Origin: a virus
Strand: one strand, 5' to 3'
DNA length: 64,000 nt
IMG/VR virus record: IMGVR_UViG_3300032116_000033
Span: 62,001-126,000 of that record
Within the stretch, counting starts at the first letter, position 1. Each line of letters starts with the position of its first letter. The notes below the pieces were generated by a model. The model saw only the letters and a list, made by a program, of their open reading frames with translations, was not told where the DNA came from and ran no database searches. Positions 55,090 through 61,623 of this stretch are shown piece after piece. A program made the translations under genes and the position numbers.

Positions 55090-55335
55090 TCATCTGTCTT
55101 TGCTGGTCGGAAACTGTATGACGTTGCTCTTGAGCGACAGGACCTTTGCTCGCGGTCTGTCGGTCTTGCGCTTGGCTGTCTCGCTGCCGGTCGGAAACTG
55201 CGGCGGGTTCTTGCGGGCGACGTACTCGTTTATCGCCTCGGTCAGCGTCTGCCTGCTGATGAGCTTAGCGCCCATCTCCTCGGCCGCCTCGTTGATCTTC
55301 GCTATAAGGATCTCGATCTTGCGGTCTCGGTCCAT
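55090..55335 (-). CDS. Hypothetical protein (81 aa)
   Basis: A helical N-terminus followed by a Lys/Arg/Pro-rich linker and an IQFP tail, a short linear motif shape. Lies behind a strong leader hairpin. Function unknown. Confidence 0.65.
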   Translation of the reverse strand: MDRDRKIEILIAKINEAAEEMGAKLISRQTLTEAINEYVARKNPPQFPTGSETAKRKTDRPRAKVLSLKSNVIQFPTSKDR

Positions 55336-55372
55336 GTCGCATAACCTCGATGTTGGTTTCTGAGAGATCTGA

Positions 55373-55395
55373 TGGGGGCCTACGGTAGGCCCCCA
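55373..55395 (-). promoter_or_regulatory. Strong leader hairpin
   Basis: TGGGGGCCTA-CGG-TAGGCCCCCA, a 10-bp perfect stem, in the untranslated stretch before the 55335 start. No U-run, so it is more likely a leader or processing structure than a terminator. Confidence 0.5.
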
Positions 55396-55466
55396 CCACT
55401 ACTACAAGGGGTGTCAGCTAGGCACATGCGCGCCCAGAGGCTAGACTTACGTCGTTCGCGGAGGCA

Positions 55467-55604
55467 TTATACATCGCCGTCGTCTTCGGCGGGACTCTCA
55501 CGGCGGTCGAAGAAGACCGTCCACGTCGTCGCGGCGACAAGGGCAAAAACCATGATCATGATCGACAGGGTCGCTACATCGTATATGTCTTGTGCCCAGC
55601 TCAT
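55467..55604 (-). CDS. Small membrane protein (45 aa)
   Basis: GAGGAG precedes the ATG. One helix (LSIMIMVFALVAATTWTVFF) then an acidic tail. Its stop codon overlaps a minus-strand TATAAT (55466-55471) that could serve the downstream gene. Confidence 0.55.
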   Translation of the reverse strand: MSWAQDIYDVATLSIMIMVFALVAATTWTVFFDRRESPAEDDGDV

Positions 55605-55605
55605 G

Positions 55606-55923
55606 TCAGCTCCTCTCTGGTCTGTGGTAGATGTGTGCGCGATCTTTCTGGAACTTGGCGACTCGCTCGCGATCGTTCAGGAGCTTGGTTCGCTTGGCGT
55701 CTTCGGCCTTGGGCTTCGATCTGTCGGCGAGGTCTACGATCTCGATCTCGCGGAGAGACGTCAGACAGTAACAATTACCGCTGAACCGTACGTGCTCGAT
55801 CGCCTTAGACATCGTCATCGGCGTAACCTCGGCCATGCGGTCGGCGAAGTAGGAGCACCCCTCGAGGTGATCGTCGCTCTCGCCGCATTCTCTGCAGAAA
55901 TACTCGTTATCGAACATATCCAT
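55606..55923 (-). CDS. Zinc-site protein (105 aa)
   Basis: FCRECGES and later GCSYF and NCYCL cysteines suggest metal binding. Preceded by GGGGAAAG and a CCGATCCTA motif. Function unknown. Confidence 0.65.
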   Translation of the reverse strand: MDMFDNEYFCRECGESDDHLEGCSYFADRMAEVTPMTMSKAIEHVRFSGNCYCLTSLREIEIVDLADRSKPKAEDAKRTKLLNDRERVAKFQKDRAHIYHRPERS

Positions 55924-55967
55924 GACTTTCCCCTTTGTTAATGATCATCGTCGTTTACACGTATCTC

Positions 55968-55976
55968 TAGGATCGG
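55968..55976 (-). promoter_or_regulatory. CCGATCCTA promoter-like motif
   Basis: Minus strand TTTCCGATCCTAGAG, directly after the stop of the 55980 gene and 45 bases upstream of the ATG at 55923. Confidence 0.6.
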
Positions 55977-55979
55977 AAA

Positions 55980-56216
55980 TCACTGCATGCTCTGGAGTCT
56001 GTCGAGCCACTCCCAGTCGGATGTCTCTCGCACGACGTAGTCCACCAAGCGCTTGTGGAGCACTCGGTCGCGACACTCGCATAACTTGGTCAGCGACCGT
56101 AGCTCGGCCTCGTAGGCGGCCGTGGACGCGACCCATCCGTAGAATCGGTCCTCTTCCATGGCCAGTGTGAGCGACTCGATGCGCTCCTGCAGTTCATTGT
56201 CGTCACGTTCACTCAT
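55980..56216 (-). CDS. Hypothetical helical protein (78 aa)
   Basis: Glu/Arg-rich helices with a WVASTAAYEAELR segment. Ends just before a promoter-like motif. Function unknown. Confidence 0.65.
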   Translation of the reverse strand: MSERDDNELQERIESLTLAMEEDRFYGWVASTAAYEAELRSLTKLCECRDRVLHKRLVDYVVRETSDWEWLDRLQSMQ

Positions 56217-56452
56217 TACACAACCTCCCAGATACTTGCTTTTTTACGCCAATCTTTCCATTTGGCTATGTCTGCAAAATATAGTGTTACTGCCGTTTCT
56301 GCTTCTTCAAGGCTCTTAAAGTAACGCGGGGTTCCTGGGTCGTATTCGTTAAGCGACGTGAAATCGTAATCTTTCCAAAAACACCAGAAACCTAGCTTTC
56401 TAAACTGTACTGCATATAAATTTAACCCATTACGAACGATGCGGTACTTCAT
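56216..56452 (-). CDS. Hypothetical protein (78 aa)
   Basis: The start at 56452 follows AGGAGG. Aromatic-rich (FWCFWKDYDFTS). Codon use is more AT-rich than the hldE area. One base overlaps the next gene. Confidence 0.65.
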   Translation of the reverse strand: MKYRIVRNGLNLYAVQFRKLGFWCFWKDYDFTSLNEYDPGTPRYFKSLEEAETAVTLYFADIAKWKDWRKKASIWEVV

Positions 56453-56475
56453 ACGTCCTCCTAAAGGGTGATGTG

Positions 56476-56658
56476 TCAGTCCTCCTTCTTTGTATCCTTT
56501 GCATAGGCCGCCCAGACGCAACAGTATATGACTGCCGCGGCGGGCGCGGCTATAAACCAATGCATTAGAAACGGAAACCGCTCACACAACTCCAAGATAA
56601 CCGCAGCTATTCCAAAGAACACGGCAAATGTTGCCAAGGTTTTAAGGTGTGCCAGCAT
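56476..56658 (-). CDS. Two-helix membrane protein (60 aa)
   Basis: GGAG precedes the ATG. Helices at about 7-24 and 32-52 with a charged tail. Function unknown. Confidence 0.65.
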   Translation of the reverse strand: MLAHLKTLATFAVFFGIAAVILELCERFPFLMHWFIAAPAAAVIYCCVWAAYAKDTKKED

Positions 56659-56668
56659 CTATTACTCC

Positions 56669-56830
56669 TCAATCAAACGGTTTTGGCGATTCTTTCCAAG
56701 TATACCCACAGCGGTTGCACCTGAACGTGTAGGTATACCAAAACCCATATTTCATCGTCCCCGAATCCTTGTCGGGGAATCTGCTAATTTTAGTTCTGTT
56801 ATGGAAACCTAGCCAACATTTGATACTCAT
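56669..56830 (-). CDS. Small zinc-ribbon protein (53 aa)
   Basis: GAGGAGG precedes the ATG, which overlaps the upstream stop. CNRCGYTW near the end and KCW near the start give a three- or four-cysteine site, as in small phage ribbons that end YTWKES. Confidence 0.6.
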   Translation of the reverse strand: MSIKCWLGFHNRTKISRFPDKDSGTMKYGFWYTYTFRCNRCGYTWKESPKPFD

Positions 56831-57489
56831 ACTTCCTCCTCAAGGCCCAGGCGTTCGGCTATTTCTTTAAACCTATCATTCCGCATTATAAATTCCTGAG
56901 TAGCATCAAACGCATACTTAAGGCTTTCCCTCGTCACCCACACACCCTTATCGCTCGGCTGCGTGCGTTGCTCGACCGCTTCGCGAATTGCAAGAGTTGC
57001 GCGTTTGAATTGCTCCAGCGCCTCAAGCCGCTTAGTTAGGTCGCGCAGTTCTAGCCGAAGGTCTAAATTCACGTCGTCCTGAAGTACGCCTAGCTCGTCG
57101 TCAAACTTGTCTAGTCGCTCCTCAAGCGCATCCACTCGGCTCGGTTGCACCGCGCTCTGGTCTGCAAGGTAGTCGCTCCGGAGGCCGTTGATGCGGGCGA
57201 TGTAGTCTGTCCGCATCTCGTTCATGCGCTTGAGGGTTTCCACGGTTATCTCACGCAGCGCTTCTATCTCGTTCCACAGTTCAGTCGTTTCGCTGGGTTC
57301 GGGCTCGTCGGCTAGAGGGATAAGGTCAAGGTCTCTCATGTCGCCTGTACTATTTCCGTGCTGATTCCAAGTAACCGTCCCAATATCGCCTGCTTTTTCG
57401 AGCACCCCGGCATACCAGCCGTTAGCGTCAGGACCGTGAATGCTCAGTATCTTGTAGCCGCCTTTGGTAGTGTCGGTTCTAAAGTTCAT
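56827..57489 (-). CDS. Coiled-coil protein (220 aa)
   Basis: An N-terminal small beta domain (residues 1-55), then a long helical region with clear heptads (about 70-175) and a short C-terminal domain. Reminiscent of scaffold or tether proteins. Coupled to both neighbours. Function unknown. Confidence 0.7.
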   Translation of the reverse strand: MNFRTDTTKGGYKILSIHGPDANGWYAGVLEKAGDIGTVTWNQHGNSTGDMRDLDLIPLADEPEPSETTELWNEIEALREITVETLKRMNEMRTDYIARINGLRSDYLADQSAVQPSRVDALEERLDKFDDELGVLQDDVNLDLRLELRDLTKRLEALEQFKRATLAIREAVEQRTQPSDKGVWVTRESLKYAFDATQEFIMRNDRFKEIAERLGLEEEV

Positions 57490-57836
57490 AGCTTCTCCAC
57501 GTTCTTTTCAATGATGCTGGCTATCTCTTTGAAGCTCTTGCCGGTATCGTTTAATTCGGTTAAGCAGTCGTCCTTAATTTCACCCGCGGTAGAGCTCATC
57601 CCGGCCCATAGCCGCACTTCTAATGGAAGAACCTGGTCATCCACGTCACCTTCTGTTTTAAAAACCCAGCCGCCAGAGCCCCTAACCCACTCCCCAATCC
57701 CTTCATCAACGGCAAGGTTACAAAGCACTCCTAAGCAACAAAAATTATCGTTTTCGTCCACAAGCTGGTGGGTGCCTTGCTGGTAGGCGCCGCTACGAAG
57801 AGCCTTTACCCATTTTTTAGCGATTGATTTTTTCAT
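57486..57836 (-). CDS. Conserved phage protein with FCCLGVLC motif
   Basis: The 116-residue product begins with KWVKALRSGAYQQG and contains FCCLGVLCNLA, a combination I recognise from many uncharacterised phage and prophage proteins. Function unknown. Confidence 0.75.
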   Translation of the reverse strand: MKKSIAKKWVKALRSGAYQQGTHQLVDENDNFCCLGVLCNLAVDEGIGEWVRGSGGWVFKTEGDVDDQVLPLEVRLWAGMSSTAGEIKDDCLTELNDTGKSFKEIASIIEKNVEKL

Positions 57837-58039
57837 TGGTGGTCCTCATATGTTTCTTGTACTTCCACTTCTTCAATGTATGTACAATTGCAGCCCATAG
57901 ACGTCGGTCTTTTAAACTCAGCTCCAAGGCTTTCGGCCACGGCTTTGGCGCAAGCTTCTGCTGCCTCTTTGTTGGTAAACAACCCCTGAGAAAATGAACC
58001 AACGCAAGCCTCGTGAAAAAACACTTGATAGACGGTCAT
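57833..58039 (-). CDS. Hypothetical protein (68 aa)
   Basis: Small alpha/beta protein with an acidic tail, 4-base overlaps at both ends. Function unknown. Confidence 0.65.
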   Translation of the reverse strand: MTVYQVFFHEACVGSFSQGLFTNKEAAEACAKAVAESLGAEFKRPTSMGCNCTYIEEVEVQETYEDHQ

Positions 58040-58185
58040 TGGTTGTCCTCCTCAGTAAAAGCATCGGGGTTAATTTTTTCGGCAATGACTTCTAAATACA
58101 GGGCAATCTTTTCTAAACTGTCTGCGATGTTTTCTAGTGATTGCCCTTCTGGTGGGTAGTCCGGTCTTCGTTTAGGTCCTGCCAT
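58036..58185 (-). CDS. Small helical protein (49 aa)
   Basis: GAGGAGGG lies upstream and the stop overlaps the next ATG. A single amphipathic helix with an acidic end. Function unknown. Confidence 0.6.
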   Translation of the reverse strand: MAGPKRRPDYPPEGQSLENIADSLEKIALYLEVIAEKINPDAFTEEDNQ

Positions 58186-58219
58186 TACTCACCCTCCTCA
58201 ATCTTTCTAGCTGCTTGCA

Positions 58220-58291
58220 CTATGTCGGACACTTGTCGTAGTCATTGGTTGTCTCCCAGGTCTTGTATTGCTTCACATTGCGAACACTCAT
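58220..58291 (-). CDS. Possible 23-residue peptide or gene remnant
   Basis: A short frame behind a strong GAGGAGGAG site, the first after the 58316 motif. Another frame of the same DNA reads YECSQCEAIQDLGDNQ before a stop, which looks like the end of a zinc ribbon. The region may hold a decayed gene. Confidence 0.3.
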   Translation of the reverse strand: MSVRNVKQYKTWETTNDYDKCPT

Positions 58292-58315
58292 ACTCTCCTC
58301 CTCACGTCAATAGAT

Positions 58316-58324
58316 TAGGATCGG
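58316..58324 (-). promoter_or_regulatory. CCGATCCTA promoter-like motif
   Basis: Exact copy, 25 bases upstream of the ATG at 58291 and heading the run of genes down to 55980. Confidence 0.6.
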
Positions 58325-58805
58325 GAAAACACCTTAGGAAGGCCTACCAGAAGCAAACCTAACCCAAGGGGAAGGTCAATCAGAACTCACAGGGGAAGGC
58401 TGGACAACGCTGTCTCACGCATGCCTAGGATACCCATCGAAACACATCAGCTTTAACGCATTAAAACGTACCTACTCCTAACACCAACAACAGCACGCAA
58501 GCGCCTGCAGCAACAGGAGCATAACAGCAGATCGTGCAGCAGCAGACGTTCGGCAGAATAGCTACCTAGGGATAGTACTGGGTCACAGAGAATAGGTTAG
58601 TGGGTCTAGAGGAGGGTTTGGTAGTAGGGGTAGGGGTGAATTGACGCCCAAACTAACTCCAGGTTTCACTTAGAAACACTTACTTTTATACCCGAAACAC
58701 ACCTATCGCTTCCTGACCTCTCCCGGTCGCGAGTTCTCCTACCCCTAAAACAGATACTTTCGGGTGCTTTCGGGCTAGAAAGGTCAATGATTTCCTCGGA
58801 ACGTG
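58325..58805. other. Noncoding stretch of about 480 bases
   Basis: No convincing ORF on either strand, no tRNA. It has purine-rich runs (ggtaggggtaggggtg), short inverted pieces (cctacccctaaaa versus ggggtagg) and GCAGCA clusters. It lies between a terminator and a promoter motif. It could be a replication origin, a packaging or recombination site, or a noncoding RNA. Nothing decisive is visible. Confidence 0.5.
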
Positions 58806-58847
58806 AAAAGCCCCTAGAGGAAGAGAGCGTCCTTGCTCTCCTAGGGG
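58806..58847 (-). terminator. Terminator after the 58857 gene
   Basis: On the minus transcript CCCCTAGGAGAGC pairs with GCTCTC and CTAGGGG (small bulge) and is followed by CTTTTC. It lies 10 bases after the stop of the 58857 gene. Confidence 0.75.
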
Positions 58848-58856
58848 TAGTTTTGA

Positions 58857-59369
58857 TTAGCTCACGAGATCGCGAAGGTGCTCTGGTATGACGTCGAGGT
58901 TGATGGTTGGAGTATCAGCTGCTGCTGAGGGCTTGATCTCTGCTAGGCGGGACTCGATGGCTTCTTGTACTTTTTGCGCGTTGGCGTCGTCGCCCTTGTC
59001 TTCCAGGTGCTTCAGGAGTGTCTTGAGCTCCTTGATCACTGGGTCCTGGGCGCCTTGGCGTGAGCCTGGGTTTTTCGCTTCGTACTTGGCGCCTGCGTTG
59101 AGTCGCTTGTCCTTGTTGTGCCAGTTGGTGATGAGGCCTGCGATGTAGCTGCGTAGCAGCTTCGGATCTTGCAGCTTGGCCTGGTTGGCCGGTGTGTCTT
59201 TGAACTCCACTTGACCTTCTTGGAAGAGCGACACCAGGCGGTCTGCTATGGCGGCGCGTGCCTCCTTGGTGATCACGTCGTGGATGATGGTCTCGCCTGG
59301 GGTGAAGCTGATGCCGTGCGAAGCGAGGACCTGGGTCGTTACGTTGAAGACTGCGTCTGACTGTTTCAT
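58857..59369 (-). CDS. Conserved phage protein, paralogue 1 (170 aa)
   Basis: The start at 59369 has the leader GGAGTGTTATC. The N-terminal domain ends in YIAGLITNWHNKDKRLNA, then AKYEAKNPGSRQG and a helical region ending PEHLRDLV. It is paralogous to the protein at 60409 and, in its N-terminal part, to the one at 45264. Abundance of copies plus own promoter motifs suggests an important early protein. Function unknown. Confidence 0.8.
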   Translation of the reverse strand: MKQSDAVFNVTTQVLASHGISFTPGETIIHDVITKEARAAIADRLVSLFQEGQVEFKDTPANQAKLQDPKLLRSYIAGLITNWHNKDKRLNAGAKYEAKNPGSRQGAQDPVIKELKTLLKHLEDKGDDANAQKVQEAIESRLAEIKPSAAADTPTINLDVIPEHLRDLVS

Positions 59370-59427
59370 AGATAACACTCCGTAGTTAAGTTTAGTAAGA
59401 CTCAAACATCGTCTTACGTTAGGGATG

Positions 59428-59436
59428 TAGGATCGG
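59428..59436 (-). promoter_or_regulatory. CCGATCCTA promoter-like motif
   Basis: Minus strand GTCCCGATCCTACATC, 59 bases upstream of the ATG at 59369. Longer leader than at most sites. Confidence 0.55.
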
Positions 59437-59439
59437 GAC

Positions 59440-59640
59440 TCACTCGGCGTCGCTGAGGACCTCATACAGGAAGTCGTGCTCGGCGTCGAAGCAGCTCAGG
59501 TTCTCTTCGGCCCACCTGATCTTGGCGATCAGTCCTTCTCGGTAGCCGTAGAGGTACTCGGGCTCGTAGGTGAGGGTAGGTTCGGGATCCTTGCCGGCGG
59601 TGGCATGGTCGAAACCCAGTCGGTCTAGCTGCTGCTGCAT
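59440..59640 (-). CDS. Hypothetical acidic protein (66 aa)
   Basis: The start at 59640 follows AGGAG. Contains LTYEPEYLYGYREGLI. Function unknown. Confidence 0.65.
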   Translation of the reverse strand: MQQQLDRLGFDHATAGKDPEPTLTYEPEYLYGYREGLIAKIRWAEENLSCFDAEHDFLYEVLSDAE

Positions 59641-59683
59641 AGTCGGTGCTCCTAGTGGTGTGCGTTTAGCTAACGTATGCCTG

Positions 59684-59692
59684 TAGGTTCGG
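59684..59692 (-). promoter_or_regulatory. CCGAACCTA promoter-like motif
   Basis: Minus strand TTTTCCGAACCTACAGG, 44 bases upstream of the ATG at 59640. Confidence 0.55.
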
Positions 59693-59752
59693 AAAAGACC
59701 GGCGCAGTGCGGGGCCGGCGTAGCGGTGTCGGTGCACTTGGGCACCGTGCGG

Positions 59753-60166
59753 CTAGTCCTGCCAGTCATCGCCGAACAACTCCGCTCGCTTGGTTCGGTA
59801 AGCTTCTGCTGCCTCTTCAGGCGAGTCGAACGTACGTCGCCACACGATCTTGTAGTCCTTCATGATCCTAGCTTCCCACCTCTTGGCGTCCGACGCTAGG
59901 CTTACACCCTTGTAGCCGGACCTGTTTCGCTTCGTAAGCTTGCAGTTCCTAGTGTTAGTGGACACATCGGTCACTCGCAGGTTCTCGCGCCTGTTGTCTA
60001 GGCGGTCTCCGTTCACGTGGTCAACTACCTCGCCCTTGACCAGCGGGCGGCCAAGCATGCGCTCTGCCACCAGCCGATGAATATAGCGGTCACAGTTCCT
60101 CAAGTAGCGCCCGTCGAAGCGTACCGTAAGTTCTCTCAGCGACTCATCTTCGACGGACAGCAGCAT
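59753..60166 (-). CDS. HNH endonuclease with AP2 domain
   Basis: The 137-residue product has an HNH_3-type core (IHRLVAERMLGRPL, VVDHVNGDRLDNRRENLRV) followed by an AP2 DNA-binding domain (GYKGVSLASDAKRWEARI...FDSPEEAAEAYRTK). This pairing is standard for phage homing nucleases. Composition matches the neighbourhood. GAGTGAGGT precedes the ATG. Confidence 0.88.
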   Translation of the reverse strand: MLLSVEDESLRELTVRFDGRYLRNCDRYIHRLVAERMLGRPLVKGEVVDHVNGDRLDNRRENLRVTDVSTNTRNCKLTKRNRSGYKGVSLASDAKRWEARIMKDYKIVWRRTFDSPEEAAEAYRTKRAELFGDDWQD

Positions 60167-60169
60167 ACC

Positions 60170-60325
60170 TCACTCTTCCTCGTACAGTTCGTCCTCGTCG
60201 TCGTACAGTTCCTCGTGGTCTAGGTCCTCGTCGTCGGCCAAGTCGTCGTCGTCTCGGCCGCTGTAGTCGCTGTAGATCTGCTGCTTGCTGGTCGTGAGCG
60301 GTAAAAGCTGCGTCTCTAGCATCAT
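60170..60325 (-). CDS. Small very acidic protein (51 aa)
   Basis: GGGAG precedes the ATG and the stop lies 4 bases before the HNH-AP2 start. The second half is nearly all Asp and Glu. It could act as a DNA mimic or charge-based inhibitor, but this is speculation from composition. Confidence 0.6.
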   Translation of the reverse strand: MMLETQLLPLTTSKQQIYSDYSGRDDDDLADDEDLDHEELYDDEDELYEEE

Positions 60326-60359
60326 GGTGAATCTCCCTCGTAGGATGTGTGTATGTGCT

Positions 60360-60368
60360 TAGTATCGG
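60360..60368 (-). promoter_or_regulatory. CCGATACTA promoter-like motif
   Basis: Minus strand TTTCCCGATACTAAGC, 35 bases upstream of the ATG at 60325. Confidence 0.5.
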
Positions 60369-60408
60369 GAAAGAGCTCTTCCGCGCTGAGCTCGCTTCGT
60401 TCCTGGGA

Positions 60409-60909
60409 TCAGATCAGGTCGCGAAGGTGCTCAGGCACCAGGTCCGCGTTGATCGTAGGCTTGGGCTTCGACTCGGCGGCGACCGCGGCCAGGCGCTCGG
60501 CGATGGCGGCGTCCACCTTGGCGATGCCTTCGTCGTTGCCGACCGACTCGAGGTGCTTGCGAAGCGTCCTGAGTTCCTTGACCACAGGATCGCTCACGCC
60601 CTGCCGAGAGCCAGGGTTCTTGGCCTCATACTTCGCCCCACCGTTGAGCTCCTTGCTCTTGTTCCACCAGTTGGTCACCATACCCATCACGTACTTGCTG
60701 ATCAGGTTCTCCTTGGTGGTCGCATACTTCGCCCTGGCGTCGGCGCTCAGCTCCACTTGGCCCTCGATCATAGCGTCGGCGACCAGCTCCGCTACCCGAC
60801 GCTTGTCCTCTCGGGTGGCATACGACTTGACGTCTCGCCCCGCCTCGAAGCGGTCACTCAGGACAGACTTGGTGAAGCTTACGACTGCTTGGTGTTGTGA
60901 CATACTCAT
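60409..60909 (-). CDS. Conserved phage protein, paralogue 2 (166 aa)
   Basis: The start at 60909 has the shared leader GGAGTGTTATC. YVMGMVTNWWNKSKELNG, then AKYEAKNPGSRQG and a C-terminal PEHLRDLI match the protein at 58857 along the whole length. They flank the HNH-AP2 gene and two other small genes. Function unknown. Confidence 0.8.
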   Translation of the reverse strand: MSMSQHQAVVSFTKSVLSDRFEAGRDVKSYATREDKRRVAELVADAMIEGQVELSADARAKYATTKENLISKYVMGMVTNWWNKSKELNGGAKYEAKNPGSRQGVSDPVVKELRTLRKHLESVGNDEGIAKVDAAIAERLAAVAAESKPKPTINADLVPEHLRDLI

Positions 60910-60940
60910 GGATAACACTCCTTAAGTTGTTGTATATACT

Positions 60941-60949
60941 TAGCTTCGG
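60941..60949 (-). promoter_or_regulatory. CCGAAGCTA promoter-like motif
   Basis: Minus strand AAACCGAAGCTAAGTATATAC, 32 bases upstream of the ATG at 60909. Two bases differ from consensus. Confidence 0.45.
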
Positions 60950-60972
60950 TTTCTATCGCTTGCCCTCAGAGG

Positions 60973-61131
60973 TTAGCCGATCAGCCAGACCACGTTGCCC
61001 ACACAGTCCTCACCTACCCACTTCGTCTGGTAGTCGTGGATGATCAGGTACTCGATCCGGTTCTTCCATCGGTTGTGGTGCACGTTCAGGACAGTGACCT
61101 TCTCGTTTCGGTATACGGTCTCGCCTCGCAT
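60973..61131 (-). CDS. Hypothetical protein (52 aa)
   Basis: The start at 61131 follows GGAGGTAC. Small beta-rich protein (TVLNVHHNRWKNRIEYLIIHD). Function unknown. Confidence 0.65.
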   Translation of the reverse strand: MRGETVYRNEKVTVLNVHHNRWKNRIEYLIIHDYQTKWVGEDCVGNVVWLIG

Positions 61132-61154
61132 GCTGTACCTCCGTTGTGTATGTC

Positions 61155-61163
61155 TAGGATCGG
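61155..61163 (-). promoter_or_regulatory. CCGATCCTA promoter-like motif
   Basis: Minus strand CTCACCGATCCTAGAC, 24 bases upstream of the ATG at 61131. Confidence 0.6.
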
Positions 61164-61261
61164 TGAGGCTTCGGAACATACCCGCTAGCCTCTCACTTAC
61201 AAGGGATCCCTAGTTTTGGTAGTGGTACATGCGGCCAAAACTCTCTGTACCGGGGGAACAT

Positions 61262-61438
61262 CTAACTTTTAGGCCCCGGGCCCACAGCTACCCGCCGGCC
61301 TCTCCGCAAAAGTGAGGTACCGGTACGCTCAGGAGCATAGCCCAGCATATCAGAGGACAGTCTCGCTTCGCTGACAACCCTCATCCTAACCATCGTGACC
61401 GCAAAAAATCTGTACAGTGCGCCGAACGCGTCAGACAC
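61262..61438 (-). CDS. Hypothetical basic protein, GTG start (58 aa)
   Basis: GTG at 61438 lies 7 bases after AAGGAG and overlaps the upstream stop by 8 bases. Hydrophobic/basic N-terminus and Arg/Gly-rich C-terminus. Function unknown. Confidence 0.5.
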   Translation of the reverse strand: MSDAFGALYRFFAVTMVRMRVVSEARLSSDMLGYAPERTGTSLLRRGRRVAVGPGPKS

Positions 61439-61580
61439 GATCAATCTCCTTGAGCGCCAATATAGACGACCACATGCCGCTGTGGTATCCAAGCACCTTG
61501 AGCCTGTACAGCGTGGCCGCAAGCCTTAAGGCGCGCAGCTTCTCTGTAAAGCTGTAGATATCGGCGTGCGGCTCGTGCAT
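61431..61580 (-). CDS. Small helical protein (49 aa)
   Basis: GGAGG lies upstream of the ATG. Amphipathic helices (LRALRLAATLYRLKVLGY). Function unknown. Confidence 0.55.
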   Translation of the reverse strand: MHEPHADIYSFTEKLRALRLAATLYRLKVLGYHSGMWSSILALKEIDRV

Positions 61581-61623
61581 CAAGAGCGGTTACCTCCAGC
61601 GAGCAATAGACTGTGACTGCTCG

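Noticed and set aside
55466-55471. Minus-strand TATAAT as promoter of the 55335 gene
   Set aside because: It overlaps the stop codon of the 55467 ORF, no -35 is seen, and the leader would contain the strong hairpin. Kept only as a remark.
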